Of a DNA stretch of 64,000 nucleotides, positions 16,008 to 25,195 are shown piece after piece; positions within the stretch are counted from its first letter, which is position 1; each line of letters opens with the position of its first letter. Under the pieces are notes generated by a model. The model made no database searches. It saw only the letters and a program-made list of their open reading frames with translations, and was not told where the DNA came from. This DNA is from an uncultured Bacteroidia bacterium (lineage in GTDB: Bacteria; Bacteroidota; Bacteroidia; Bacteroidales; UBA932). Location: positions 111,317-175,316 of the forward strand of contig CADANY010000004.1 of assembly GCA_902789395.1 (NCBI GenBank), given 5' to 3'. Made by a program: the position numbers and the translations under genes.

Positions 16008-19000
16008 ATGAAAAGTCTAGCAAAGAAACTCATTCTTGCGTTGCTCTGCCTGGGCATGGGTTGGTCGCTCTCCGCACAAACCACGATCACTGGTGTCGTG
16101 ACGGATGAGGAAGGAGAACCGTTGATCGGTGCCGGCGTTCTCATACAGGGAACGACCATCGGGACGGTAACCGGAATCGACGGTGACTATACACTTACCG
16201 TGCCCGCCGATGCGACTCACCTGGTGTTCTCCTTCATCGGACTGTCCGACCAGGTCATTGCGATCGAAGGAAAAACCCGGATCGATGTCGTCCTGAAGGC
16301 GGATCAAACATTTCTTGACGAAGTGGTGGTCGTCGGTTATGCGACCGTTTCCCGCCGCGATGTCGTGGGCTCTGTGGCGTCCGTGAATTCAGAAGCCCTC
16401 AATCAGGTTCCGGTTGCTTCCGTTACGGAAGCCATGGCCGGTAAGATGGCCGGTGTCCAGGTTACCGCGACTGAAGGTGATCCGGATGCGGATGTCAAGA
16501 TCCGGGTCCGTGGTGCCGGTTCCATTACCCAGGACAGCAGCCCGCTCTATATCGTGGACGGTTTCCCGATGGAATCCATCTCTGATATCCCTGCCTCCGA
16601 TATCCAAAGCATTGACGTCCTGAAAGATGCATTCTCGACGGCTATCTACGGTAGCCGGGGTGCCAATGGAGTCGTCATCGTAACGACCAAGAGCGGTAAG
16701 TCCGGGAAAGTATCGGTGACCTTCAATGCATACGCCGGTATCAAGAACATGGCGAACAAGGGAGCATTCATTTCCCAGAAACCCTATGATTTCGTCCGTA
16801 CGCAGTATGAGTATGCCCTTTTCCGTGACCAGATCTCCAGTTACGAGTCCCGTTACGGTGCCTTCTCTGATATAGATCTCTATCAGAACATGGCGGGCAA
16901 TGACTGGGTCGACCAGGTATTCGGCCGTTCCGGTCACAATACCTCCGCGAACCTTTCGGTTTCCGGCGGATCGGACCAGTTCAAATGGACCGTCGGCTAT
17001 GCCCACTTCGACGAAACCGCCATCATGGTCGGTTCGGACTTCTCCCGTAACAACCTCAATTTCAAGGGACAGTTTACCCCGAACAAGAAGATCCTCTTCG
17101 ACGTCAATGTCCGTTATGCCAATACCAAGGTCAGCGGTTCCGGCGCGAATGCGATCAATGACCGCGGCTCTACTTCCCAGTCCCGTCTGAAGAACTCGAT
17201 CGTCTATTCTCCGATTCCGGCCGAGTCCGTGATGAGCGATACGGATGTTGAGGAAGACTACAACTCCTCGGTCAATCCGCTGGTTGCCATCGCCGACAAT
17301 GATTCCCGTCAGAACCGTTCCCAGTGGACCACCAACGGGGCTTTCCAGTGGACGATCATCGATAACCTCAAGCTCCGCCTCGAAGGCGGTCTGGACGAGT
17401 ACCGCCGCACGGACGACCGTTTCTATGGCCTGACCTCGTACTATGTCCGCAACAATACCCTTGCCGGATTCAATGTCAATCCCGCCACGGAGTATCGGGA
17501 CCAGACCCGTCGCAAACTGCGCAGTACCAATACGCTTTCCTATAACTTCAAGGATATTCTTCCGTCCGACCATGCGTTCGATGCGCTTGTCGGTATGGAG
17601 TATATCATCACGAAGTCCAACACGTTCAATACCGTACTCGACGGCCTTCCGGATTTCTTCAATGCTGACATGGCATGGCGTTTCATGGCTTCCGGCGAAG
17701 CTCCCCATACGATCTCCAACACCTTTGCGAACGATGACAAGATCCTCTCGTTCTTTACGCGTGTCGGTTATACCTACAAGGGGCGCTACCAGATTTCCGC
17801 AACGATGCGTGCCGACGGTTCGTCCAAGTTCGCCCCGGGCAACCGCTGGGGCTACTTCCCCTCATTCGCCGCATCCTGGCGTATCTCGGATGAGGAATTC
17901 ATGGAGAATTCCAAGAACTGGCTCGACAACCTGAAACTCCGGTACAGTTTCGGTACGGCCGGTAACAACAACATCCCGGCCGGCAAGATCCTGATGGAGT
18001 ATCTTGCCCATTCTACCTCCTGGATCAGCCAGGGCAGTGTCTGGTGGGGCGGAACCACGGATATGCCGAACGCCGACCTGAAGTGGGAAACCACTTATTC
18101 CCATAACCTCGGTGTCGATTGGAGTATGTTCCGCAGCCGTCTCTACGGCAGCGCCGAAGTCTACCAGTCGAATACGAAGGACCTCCTCATCCGCTTCCCG
18201 GTCAATGGTTCCGGTTATGAATACCAGTACCGTAATCTCGGCGAGATCCGCAACCGCGGTTTCGAGTTCACGATCGGCGGAGCTCCCATCCAGAGCCGTC
18301 ATTACGGTCTCAATATCGATGCGAACATCTCCTTCAACCAGAACCGGGTCATGAAACTCGGCGGTCTTCCGGAGATTACGGCCAATGCCGGCATGTTCTC
18401 TTCCGAGATCGGGTACGACTTCAAAGTAACCGAAGGCCGTCCCCTCGGAGACGTCTACGGCTTCTACAATGACGGAATGTATCTTATCGACGACTTCAAT
18501 TACGATGCAGTCGCTGGTACATGGACCCTCAAGGAAGGAATTCCGGATGCTTCCGGCGTTACCGGTTACGCTGCCCGCCCGGGTTCGATGAAACTCAAGG
18601 ATACGAATAAGGACGGCCAGATCACCAACGACGATATCTCCCTCCTCGGCAATGTGCAGCCTCTGTTTATCGGCGGTTTCTCCCTTTCCGGTTATCTCTA
18701 TAACTTCGACCTTTCCGCGAATTTCACTTACAGCTACGGAAACAAGGTCTACAATGCCAACAAGGTCGACTTCAGTACGATCCGCGGCGTATACGGCCAG
18801 AATGTCGTCGAGACCTCTTCTCCGGACAACCGCTGGACAAACGTAGACTGGAATACCGGTGAATTCGTCACCGATCTCAACCAGCTCCGCGCACTGAACC
18901 AGGGCAAAGAAATGTGGGCGCCTTACAATACCCGCCGTATCTGCCAGTCCTACGCACTCGAGGATGCTTCTTTCCTGCGTCTTTCGACGGTCGTTCTCGG

Positions 19001-19211
19001 ATATACCCTTCCGGAGACCCTGACCCAGAAAGTCAATCTCCAGAAGGTGCGTTTCTACGTTACGGGAAACAATCTTTTTGTCCTCACTCCTTATTCCGGC
19101 TACGATCCGGAAGTAGATACCCGTACCCAGACTCCGCTTACCCCGAATGTGGACTACTCGGCCTACCCGAAGAGCCGCAGCTGGGTTTTTGGCGTCAATA
19201 TCACTTTTTAA
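16008..19211 (+). CDS. SusC-type TonB-dependent oligosaccharide transporter
   Basis: 1067 residues. Signal peptide to LSAQ (about 22), a carboxypeptidase-D-like regulatory domain (TITGVVTDEEGEPLIGAGV), TonB-box region DEVVVVGYATVSRRD, plug domain (ADVKIRVRGAGSI, LYIVDGFP, YGSRGANGVVIVTTKSG) and a 22-strand barrel ending in VFGVNITF with the terminal Phe of outer-membrane barrels. It imports pectin fragments using TonB energy, with the following SusD as lid. Separated from the PL1 gene by 26 bp without a recognisable promoter, so it is read from the lacI-led promoter or from an undetected one. Confidence 0.96.
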   Translation: MKSLAKKLILALLCLGMGWSLSAQTTITGVVTDEEGEPLIGAGVLIQGTTIGTVTGIDGDYTLTVPADATHLVFSFIGLSDQVIAIEGKTRIDVVLKADQTFLDEVVVVGYATVSRRDVVGSVASVNSEALNQVPVASVTEAMAGKMAGVQVTATEGDPDADVKIRVRGAGSITQDSSPLYIVDGFPMESISDIPASDIQSIDVLKDAFSTAIYGSRGANGVVIVTTKSGKSGKVSVTFNAYAGIKNMANKGAFISQKPYDFVRTQYEYALFRDQISSYESRYGAFSDIDLYQNMAGNDWVDQVFGRSGHNTSANLSVSGGSDQFKWTVGYAHFDETAIMVGSDFSRNNLNFKGQFTPNKKILFDVNVRYANTKVSGSGANAINDRGSTSQSRLKNSIVYSPIPAESVMSDTDVEEDYNSSVNPLVAIADNDSRQNRSQWTTNGAFQWTIIDNLKLRLEGGLDEYRRTDDRFYGLTSYYVRNNTLAGFNVNPATEYRDQTRRKLRSTNTLSYNFKDILPSDHAFDALVGMEYIITKSNTFNTVLDGLPDFFNADMAWRFMASGEAPHTISNTFANDDKILSFFTRVGYTYKGRYQISATMRADGSSKFAPGNRWGYFPSFAASWRISDEEFMENSKNWLDNLKLRYSFGTAGNNNIPAGKILMEYLAHSTSWISQGSVWWGGTTDMPNADLKWETTYSHNLGVDWSMFRSRLYGSAEVYQSNTKDLLIRFPVNGSGYEYQYRNLGEIRNRGFEFTIGGAPIQSRHYGLNIDANISFNQNRVMKLGGLPEITANAGMFSSEIGYDFKVTEGRPLGDVYGFYNDGMYLIDDFNYDAVAGTWTLKEGIPDASGVTGYAARPGSMKLKDTNKDGQITNDDISLLGNVQPLFIGGFSLSGYLYNFDLSANFTYSYGNKVYNANKVDFSTIRGVYGQNVVETSSPDNRWTNVDWNTGEFVTDLNQLRALNQGKEMWAPYNTRRICQSYALEDASFLRLSTVVLGYTLPETLTQKVNLQKVRFYVTGNNLFVLTPYSGYDPEVDTRTQTPLTPNVDYSAYPKSRSWVFGVNITF

Positions 19212-19223
19212 CAATGGAGGAAA

Positions 19224-21221
19224 ATGAAAATGAAAAAATATATTTCCATCCTTGCCGTCCTGATTGCAGCCGTTTCCTGCAACGTGCTTGACAAGCCCCT
19301 GGATTCTCCTTCGCAATCCTCCTACGCCGATGACGTGGTGTTCTCCAATTACACCCTGGCCGAGTACAATATCTTCGGAATCGGCGAGGTTTGCGGACAT
19401 ACGAATTCTTACCGCGGACGTGTCCATCTCTTCTATGGCACCAATACGGATATCGAGACGTACAGCTCTAATTCCGCCGGCATTGAAGACGCCGGACTCG
19501 ACGCTGCCGACGACCGTATCCGCATGGCTGAATACAATGCGACGATCAACGATACCCAGAACAATACTGCCACGAATGCGTACAATGAAATCGTAGCGGG
19601 CATTGAAAGGGCCAACCTTTGCATTACCGGTCTCCGTACTTACGGCAATGTCGATTCGGACCGGAATATGTCCTATCTCCTCGGTGAGGCGCTGACCTAT
19701 CGGGCCTTCTTCTATTTTGAGCTCATCAAGATGTGGGGAGAGGTTCCTCTCCGCACCGAACCGGTTACCACGGAGACGATCTATCTCAATAAGGTCGACC
19801 GCGATGAAATCTACAAAGTCATCCTGGCAGACCTCGATGAGGCCGCAGAGCGTCTCTACTGGCCGAATGAGGCTCCTCAGACGACCCGTGCCGACCGGAT
19901 GAACAAAGCCTTTGCGAAAGGTCTCTACGCACGTGTCGCCCTCTCCGCAGCCGGATGGGCCTTCCGTCCTGACGAAGGTCAGGTGGGGAAAGGCAACCTT
20001 GGCTCCCTCCGCCAAACCAATGATCCGGAGCTGCAGGCCTCCGTCCTCTATCCGAAAGCGCTTCAGCACCTGAAGGATATCCACAATTCCGGAACGGCCT
20101 CCCTGGAGAGCGATTATACCGCGCTCTGGAAGAAATTCAACAACTCCACCCACATGAGCGGCGTTCCCGAGGTCCTGTGGGTCATCCCGTTCAGCGATGG
20201 CCGCGGACGCTGGAACTATACCCATGCTTATCCCCATTCTGCCGGCGGTCCCTGGATTACCAACAAGAGCGCCCGTGGCGGCAGCACCCTCCCTACGGCC
20301 AACCTTTGGTTCAAGTACGATGAGAATGACTCCCGCCGCGATCTGACGGTTGTCAATATGCGCTGGAACGGCGAAACCCAGGGCTGGGAACTTCGTGGAG
20401 CCGTCAACTATTGGTTCTGGGGTAAGTATCGTTATGAATGGATGACGACCAACCCGTATAACGGCGGTAATGACGACGGAGTCAAGCCGATTGTCATGCG
20501 CTATTCCGACGTACTGCTGATGGGTGCCGAACTGGCTGCCTATACGGGAGACCTCGCGACGGCACAGAGTTGGCTCGGAGAGGTCCGAAACCGCGCGATG
20601 GCCGGAAAACAAGCGACCAAGTATACCCCTGTCGGATCCCTCTCGCTCGGTTCCGCTTCCACTGACGGTTCCGGTATGATCGCCGACCACGCCAATCCTT
20701 CGACGATTCTCGGCGCGATCTTCTCCGAACGCGCGCTTGAACTTGCCGGCGAATTTGTCCGCAAGCAGGATCTGATCCGCTGGGGACTTCTCAAGACTGC
20801 CCTCGATGAGGAATGTGCCGATCTGGAGGACCTTGCCAAGATGCAGGGCGCTTATTCCGCCTATGCGGCTTATGCTACGGACCGTGAGACGGATGGCCGC
20901 CAGTTCCGGACCTACCCGCTCTATTGGAAAGAGGATAAAGCCAACCAGCGCATTATCTTCTTCGGACTCGATGCAGATGAGATCGGAAAGACTCCTGCCG
21001 ATTATTCGGTTACCGAACCCAACGGATGGAATGTCCAGGAGCGTTATATCAGCACCGAGGCTTTCCGCAATGCCACGACCGGCCGGTATACGTATGAGCA
21101 CCTCTACCGCAATGCGTACGATGATCCATGGCCCCGTTCCGTATGGCCCATGTACAACCTGACCATGAGCGCCATGCAGGGTGTCCTCCGCAATGACTAT
21201 GGTTATGCACAGATCCAGTAA
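19224..21221 (+). CDS. SusD/RagB-type surface glycan-binding lipoprotein
   Basis: 665 residues with a short lipoprotein signal (AAVSCNVLDKPL). Typical SusD elements: NEIVAGIERANLCI and LGEALTYRAFFYFELIKMWGEVPL (TPR helices), and C-terminal AIFSERALELAGEFVRKQDLIRWG. It caps the SusC channel and binds the glycan. Length is in the upper range, from extra loops near residues 260-330 and 540-600 that may shape the binding surface for branched pectin. It starts 12 bp after susC. Confidence 0.95.
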   Translation: MKMKKYISILAVLIAAVSCNVLDKPLDSPSQSSYADDVVFSNYTLAEYNIFGIGEVCGHTNSYRGRVHLFYGTNTDIETYSSNSAGIEDAGLDAADDRIRMAEYNATINDTQNNTATNAYNEIVAGIERANLCITGLRTYGNVDSDRNMSYLLGEALTYRAFFYFELIKMWGEVPLRTEPVTTETIYLNKVDRDEIYKVILADLDEAAERLYWPNEAPQTTRADRMNKAFAKGLYARVALSAAGWAFRPDEGQVGKGNLGSLRQTNDPELQASVLYPKALQHLKDIHNSGTASLESDYTALWKKFNNSTHMSGVPEVLWVIPFSDGRGRWNYTHAYPHSAGGPWITNKSARGGSTLPTANLWFKYDENDSRRDLTVVNMRWNGETQGWELRGAVNYWFWGKYRYEWMTTNPYNGGNDDGVKPIVMRYSDVLLMGAELAAYTGDLATAQSWLGEVRNRAMAGKQATKYTPVGSLSLGSASTDGSGMIADHANPSTILGAIFSERALELAGEFVRKQDLIRWGLLKTALDEECADLEDLAKMQGAYSAYAAYATDRETDGRQFRTYPLYWKEDKANQRIIFFGLDADEIGKTPADYSVTEPNGWNVQERYISTEAFRNATTGRYTYEHLYRNAYDDPWPRSVWPMYNLTMSAMQGVLRNDYGYAQIQ

Positions 21222-21232
21222 TCCAAGCTATC

Positions 21233-24200
21233 ATGAATAAAATCTATAAATCCCTCTTATGCATCCTGGGTATCGGAGCCCTGCTGACCGCCTGTGAAAC
21301 GCCGGCCGAGCTGATCGATGAGATCGACTACTCCCGCGTCCTGACGCCGCTGAAATTCGATGCCGAGGTGGTTGCCTCGACCGGTACCGATGTCGTACTG
21401 ACTTGGCAGAAGATCAAGAATGCCGAAGGATATGAGCTCGAAATCTATGAGCAGACCGGGGATTCCAAGGAGGTCTCCAAGGAGAATACCGGAATCAAAG
21501 TCGGCGAAACCTATATCCTGGGAGCGGACGAAGTCCCTTATACCGTTTACGGTCTTGATGTGGACAAATCCTATTATGCCCGCCTCCGCGGAACGAATAC
21601 CAAGCTCTCTCCCTCCAACTGGGCCTATCTGGAGACGACTTTCTCCACTTCGGCCGTCCGTGCTTCCCTGAACCCGTATGTGGTTGCCCGTACGGATAAT
21701 TCTGTTACGATTGCCTGGGACAATGCCTCTGACAAAGATGACCTGACTTCGGTCCAGGTCGAGACCGTCATCGGGGACGGCACCAGCGTGAAAGCCGATG
21801 TTTCGGCCGAGGAAATCGCTGCTGCATCCAAGACGATCAGCGGACTGGATCCCGCCCGTGAGTATCGCTTTACGCTCCTTTTCGGCAAGGCCGGCAAACG
21901 CGGCTCCGTTACCGCCTTTACCCGTCCTTCCCTGCAGGGGGTCAACAAAGTCTATACGGCTGCTGAAATCTATCAGGCGATCAATGAGCAGGCAGGGGAA
22001 ATCAAGCTCCTCGTGGAATACTCGGATGCCGGAATCGACATGATGGATGCCTATCCGGATCCTGCCAAAAAACTGGTGACCGTTGTCGGGGACGTCTATC
22101 TCTACGGCAATGCGACGGAAGATGGCAAAAAACCCGCCATTTCGACCCTCGTCTTCAATCTGACAGCCGGCTCCAAGGTCCTCCATGTCGAAGACCTCAT
22201 CCTTGACGGAAACGGTACGGGTGCCCTGACGGAGAACCTCGGCGCCGACATGACTGCCGTCGAGTATGTCAATTCCGAGATCACCGGCTATGCCAAGGCC
22301 ATCTATTCGGTTGCCGGTTCCGCTGCAGGAGCCAATGTGGCGAATTTCCTCGTCGATGGCTGCTATGTCCATGATATCAATGCCCACGGAACCGAAGGCG
22401 GAGATTTTATCGATGTCCGAAACGGAGTCAACGGTGCGTTCATCGTCCGCAATTCGACATTCTATGCCTGTGCCCGTACTTTCTTCCGGATCTCCGACAG
22501 CGCGAAGGCTGAGAGCGTCCTGGTCGAGAACTGTACGTTCAATCTCGTTACCGCAACGAACTCATCTTCCAATAATGCCGGTATCTTCGCCGTCCGCGTC
22601 GTGACGGGAGCCAAGAGCCTCAGGGCCGTCAAGAATGTATTCCTGAATGAGTTCAGCGAGGGAGAGGACCAGTCGGACCCGGCGAAGTGCTTTGTCCGTC
22701 TGAATCGTAACTCTACCGATTCCTACCGGGTCGAAAGCACCGGAAATGTCTATTATAATCTCGGAGCGGCTTTCTTCGTCTCCAACGCTGTGGCGACCGA
22801 AACGGATACGCAGGGTGAGAAGAGTTTCGAAGAAGTTTCCATGACGGAAGCAACCGTTCTGACGGCTGATCCCTGTGTGAATTCCATCGCCGGCAAGATG
22901 TACCTTGCCGGAACGGCAGGAGAACAGATCAGGACCCTCAAGGCCGGTGACCCGCGCTGGTGGGATGCTGTCCAGCCTGTCATCATCCGCGAGAAGGAAC
23001 TGACGGTTGCGCCTGACGAGTATACCTGGGATTTCACGGAAAAGACCATCTATGACACGGAAGAGCTGACGGCTCCGACCATCATCGGCAACGCCCGGAT
23101 CTATGCAACCTCGACGGTCCCCGCCCAGGTTGTCATGTCCAAGGGTATCAACTTCTCTGCGACGGCTTCCGTCAGCCCTGCCGGAGTCCCGACTTACTCA
23201 GCCGTTGAGGTCCTGACTTCAGGGTATGGTTCCGTTAAAGTAACGGCAACCAGCGATGACGGACTCGGAACGCTTCAGGTACTGGTCGGCGGAGACCGAT
23301 ATCCGGTTCTTGCAGACGGCAAGGAGCATACGGTCGTCCTCGGTGACCTGACCGGAGAGAACAGCATCTTCGTGCTTGCGAACTCCGCCGTCACCTTGAA
23401 AAAGATCGTATGGACCAAGGATCTGACTCCGGAGGAAACCCTGATTGTCCTTTCGACTCCGAAGGTAACGGCCGCTCCTGCAAAACTCGATCAGGGTACC
23501 GCAGCGGATATCGTTATCTCCTGGCCCGCCGTCGAGAATGCGGCCGATTATGTCGTGATCTTCAGGGGCGCGGAGACGATCGTGTCGGATCCGTCCTTCA
23601 CGATTCCCGCAGCCGAGGTCGCGGAACTCCCCGTCGGAGAGTATACCGTTACCGTCAAGGCCCGCCCGGTCGGAACATCATCCAAGTACGCAGAGTCGGA
23701 AACCGCAGAAACTTCCTTCAAGATCAACAAGGTCCAGCCTGCCGGCGGTGAAGTAACCCTTACGTGGGACTTCTCCGCACCGGAATGGGTCGCCCAGTTC
23801 GAGAGCCAATTCAAGGCGATCAATGCGAACCAGAGCGATATCGACTTTACGTTCAACGGTCTCCGTGTCAACGGCGGCGGCGGTTCGATGAAGTACAACG
23901 TTGCCGGTGATATCTATTTCATCCAGCCCGGCGGAAAGGGAAGCGCTACGCAGCGCCAGTTCCAGTTCACGGCACCCGCTGCCGGTACGCTCAAGGTCTG
24001 GGTTTCCAATACCGGAGACAATGAGGACCTGACCCGCATGGTAACCGTCAATCAGGGCGGTGTCGAGAAATCTCTCCCCGGCGGTACGAAGACGAGCGAT
24101 CCCCAGACGGTTGCTTCCTTCGATATCGAGGCAGGTGATGTTCTGGTCTATCCGACCGGTAACGGACTGAGATTCTACAAGTTGGAATTTACCTACCAGG

Positions 24201-25135
24201 GAGGCGGAGCCCCCGCGGTCGAGTATGACTGGGATTTCTCCGCACCGGAATGGGTCGCCCAGTTCGAGAGCCACTTCACGGCGGTCAATGCGAACCAGAG
24301 CGATATCGACTTTACCTTCAACGGCCTTCGCATCAATGGTGGCGGCGGTTCGATGAAGTACAACGTTGCCGGTGATATCTATTTCATCCAGCCCGGCGGA
24401 AAGGGAAGCGCTACGCAGCGTCAGTTCCAGTTTACGGCTCCTTCAGCCGGTACGCTGACCGTGTATGTTTCCAATACGGGTGACAATGAAGATTTGACCC
24501 GTATGGTCACCGTTCTGCAGGATGGCAAGGAACAGTCCCAGCCCGGCGGTACGAAGACGAGCGCGCCCCAAACGATCGTCTCCTTCGAGATTGAGGCCGG
24601 TGATGTCCTGATCTATCCGACAGGTAATTCCCTCCGTTTCTACCGGATCCATTTCCAGGGCCAGGGCGGTGGCGCTCCCGCAAAGGTTGAGAAAGTATGG
24701 AACTTCTCCACCCCTGAGTGGGTCGCCCAGTTCGAGAGCCACTTCGCGGCAATCAACACCAACCAGAGCGATATCGACTTTACCTTCGACGACCTGAGGG
24801 TCAACGGAGGCGGCAGTTCGATGAAGTACAACATGGCGGGAGATATCTATTTCATCCAGCCTGGTGGAAAGGGAAGTGCTACCCAGCGTCAGTTTGTGTT
24901 TACGGCGCCCGCTGCCGGCACGCTGACGGTCTATGTCTCCAATACCGGCGACAATGAGGATATGACCCGTATGGTGGCTGTATCCCAGGATGGGAAAGAG
25001 CAGACCCAGCCCGGCGGCACGAAGACGAGCGATCCGCAGACGGTTCTGAATTTCGATGTTGAGGCCGGCGAACTCCTGATCTATCCGATCGGGAATTCCC
25101 TTCGCTTCTATGCAATCGAATACCGGTCCAATTAA
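21233..25135 (+). CDS. Surface lipoprotein with FnIII, beta-helix and three near-identical C-terminal modules
   Basis: 1300 residues, in the SusE/F position. Lipobox ALLTACETP. FnIII-like domains cover about 35-235. A DUF4957/DUF5123-like beta-helix (about 240-590) has parallel-strand repeats such as FLVDGCYVHDINAHG and VLVENCTFNLV. A divergent module starts at Trp599 (TWDFTEKTIYD), then another FnIII (745-835). Three near-identical modules start at Trp845, Trp1000 and Trp1156, each W(D/N)FS.PEWVAQFES, then FNGLRVNGGGGSMKYN, GDIYFIQPGGKG and SNTGDNED, closing with GLRFYKLEF-like strands. No catalytic motif is seen; I infer cooperative binding of pectin at the surface. It probably ends the transcript at the hairpin downstream. 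Confidence 0.85.
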   Translation: MNKIYKSLLCILGIGALLTACETPAELIDEIDYSRVLTPLKFDAEVVASTGTDVVLTWQKIKNAEGYELEIYEQTGDSKEVSKENTGIKVGETYILGADEVPYTVYGLDVDKSYYARLRGTNTKLSPSNWAYLETTFSTSAVRASLNPYVVARTDNSVTIAWDNASDKDDLTSVQVETVIGDGTSVKADVSAEEIAAASKTISGLDPAREYRFTLLFGKAGKRGSVTAFTRPSLQGVNKVYTAAEIYQAINEQAGEIKLLVEYSDAGIDMMDAYPDPAKKLVTVVGDVYLYGNATEDGKKPAISTLVFNLTAGSKVLHVEDLILDGNGTGALTENLGADMTAVEYVNSEITGYAKAIYSVAGSAAGANVANFLVDGCYVHDINAHGTEGGDFIDVRNGVNGAFIVRNSTFYACARTFFRISDSAKAESVLVENCTFNLVTATNSSSNNAGIFAVRVVTGAKSLRAVKNVFLNEFSEGEDQSDPAKCFVRLNRNSTDSYRVESTGNVYYNLGAAFFVSNAVATETDTQGEKSFEEVSMTEATVLTADPCVNSIAGKMYLAGTAGEQIRTLKAGDPRWWDAVQPVIIREKELTVAPDEYTWDFTEKTIYDTEELTAPTIIGNARIYATSTVPAQVVMSKGINFSATASVSPAGVPTYSAVEVLTSGYGSVKVTATSDDGLGTLQVLVGGDRYPVLADGKEHTVVLGDLTGENSIFVLANSAVTLKKIVWTKDLTPEETLIVLSTPKVTAAPAKLDQGTAADIVISWPAVENAADYVVIFRGAETIVSDPSFTIPAAEVAELPVGEYTVTVKARPVGTSSKYAESETAETSFKINKVQPAGGEVTLTWDFSAPEWVAQFESQFKAINANQSDIDFTFNGLRVNGGGGSMKYNVAGDIYFIQPGGKGSATQRQFQFTAPAAGTLKVWVSNTGDNEDLTRMVTVNQGGVEKSLPGGTKTSDPQTVASFDIEAGDVLVYPTGNGLRFYKLEFTYQGGGAPAVEYDWDFSAPEWVAQFESHFTAVNANQSDIDFTFNGLRINGGGGSMKYNVAGDIYFIQPGGKGSATQRQFQFTAPSAGTLTVYVSNTGDNEDLTRMVTVLQDGKEQSQPGGTKTSAPQTIVSFEIEAGDVLIYPTGNSLRFYRIHFQGQGGGAPAKVEKVWNFSTPEWVAQFESHFAAINTNQSDIDFTFDDLRVNGGGSSMKYNMAGDIYFIQPGGKGSATQRQFVFTAPAAGTLTVYVSNTGDNEDMTRMVAVSQDGKEQTQPGGTKTSDPQTVLNFDVEAGELLIYPIGNSLRFYAIEYRSN
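23765..25132 (+). repeat. Three tandem ~465-bp coding repeats
   Basis: Units begin at 23765, 24230 and 24698 (spacings 465 and 468 bp). Long nucleotide blocks are shared almost unchanged, for example around CGATATCGACTTTAC and ATCTATTTCATCCAGCC. This indicates recent duplication or gene conversion. Confidence 0.9.
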
Positions 25136-25143
25136 TTCCTAAG

Positions 25144-25169
25144 GGAGCCGGGCCTGACCGCCCGACTCC
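25144..25169 (+). terminator. Hairpin between surface lipoprotein and uxaC
   Basis: GGAG-C-CGGGC, loop CTGACC, then GCCCG-A-CTCC: a 9-bp GC-rich stem with one C/A mismatch, followed by TTT only. It lies 8 bp after a stop codon. A weak terminator or an mRNA-processing hairpin that lowers uxa expression relative to sus genes; no clear promoter follows before uxaC. Confidence 0.55.
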
Positions 25170-25195
25170 TTTCCAATGTCAAATAACTGATTCAT

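Noticed and set aside
14023..16023. A 666-codon minus-strand open frame over PL1
   Set aside because: Shadow of the pectate lyase gene; no signal, domain or promoter.
17862..21101. A 1079-codon minus-strand open frame over susC and susD
   Set aside because: It is antisense to two well-conserved genes. Its predicted protein is rich in Arg, Gly, Ile and Val with no domain, as expected from GC-rich codon use on the other strand.
23765..25132. Regular repeats considered as a CRISPR-like array or tandem satellite
   Set aside because: The units are ~465 bp, in frame and encode a domain; no short direct repeats with unique spacers exist anywhere in the window.
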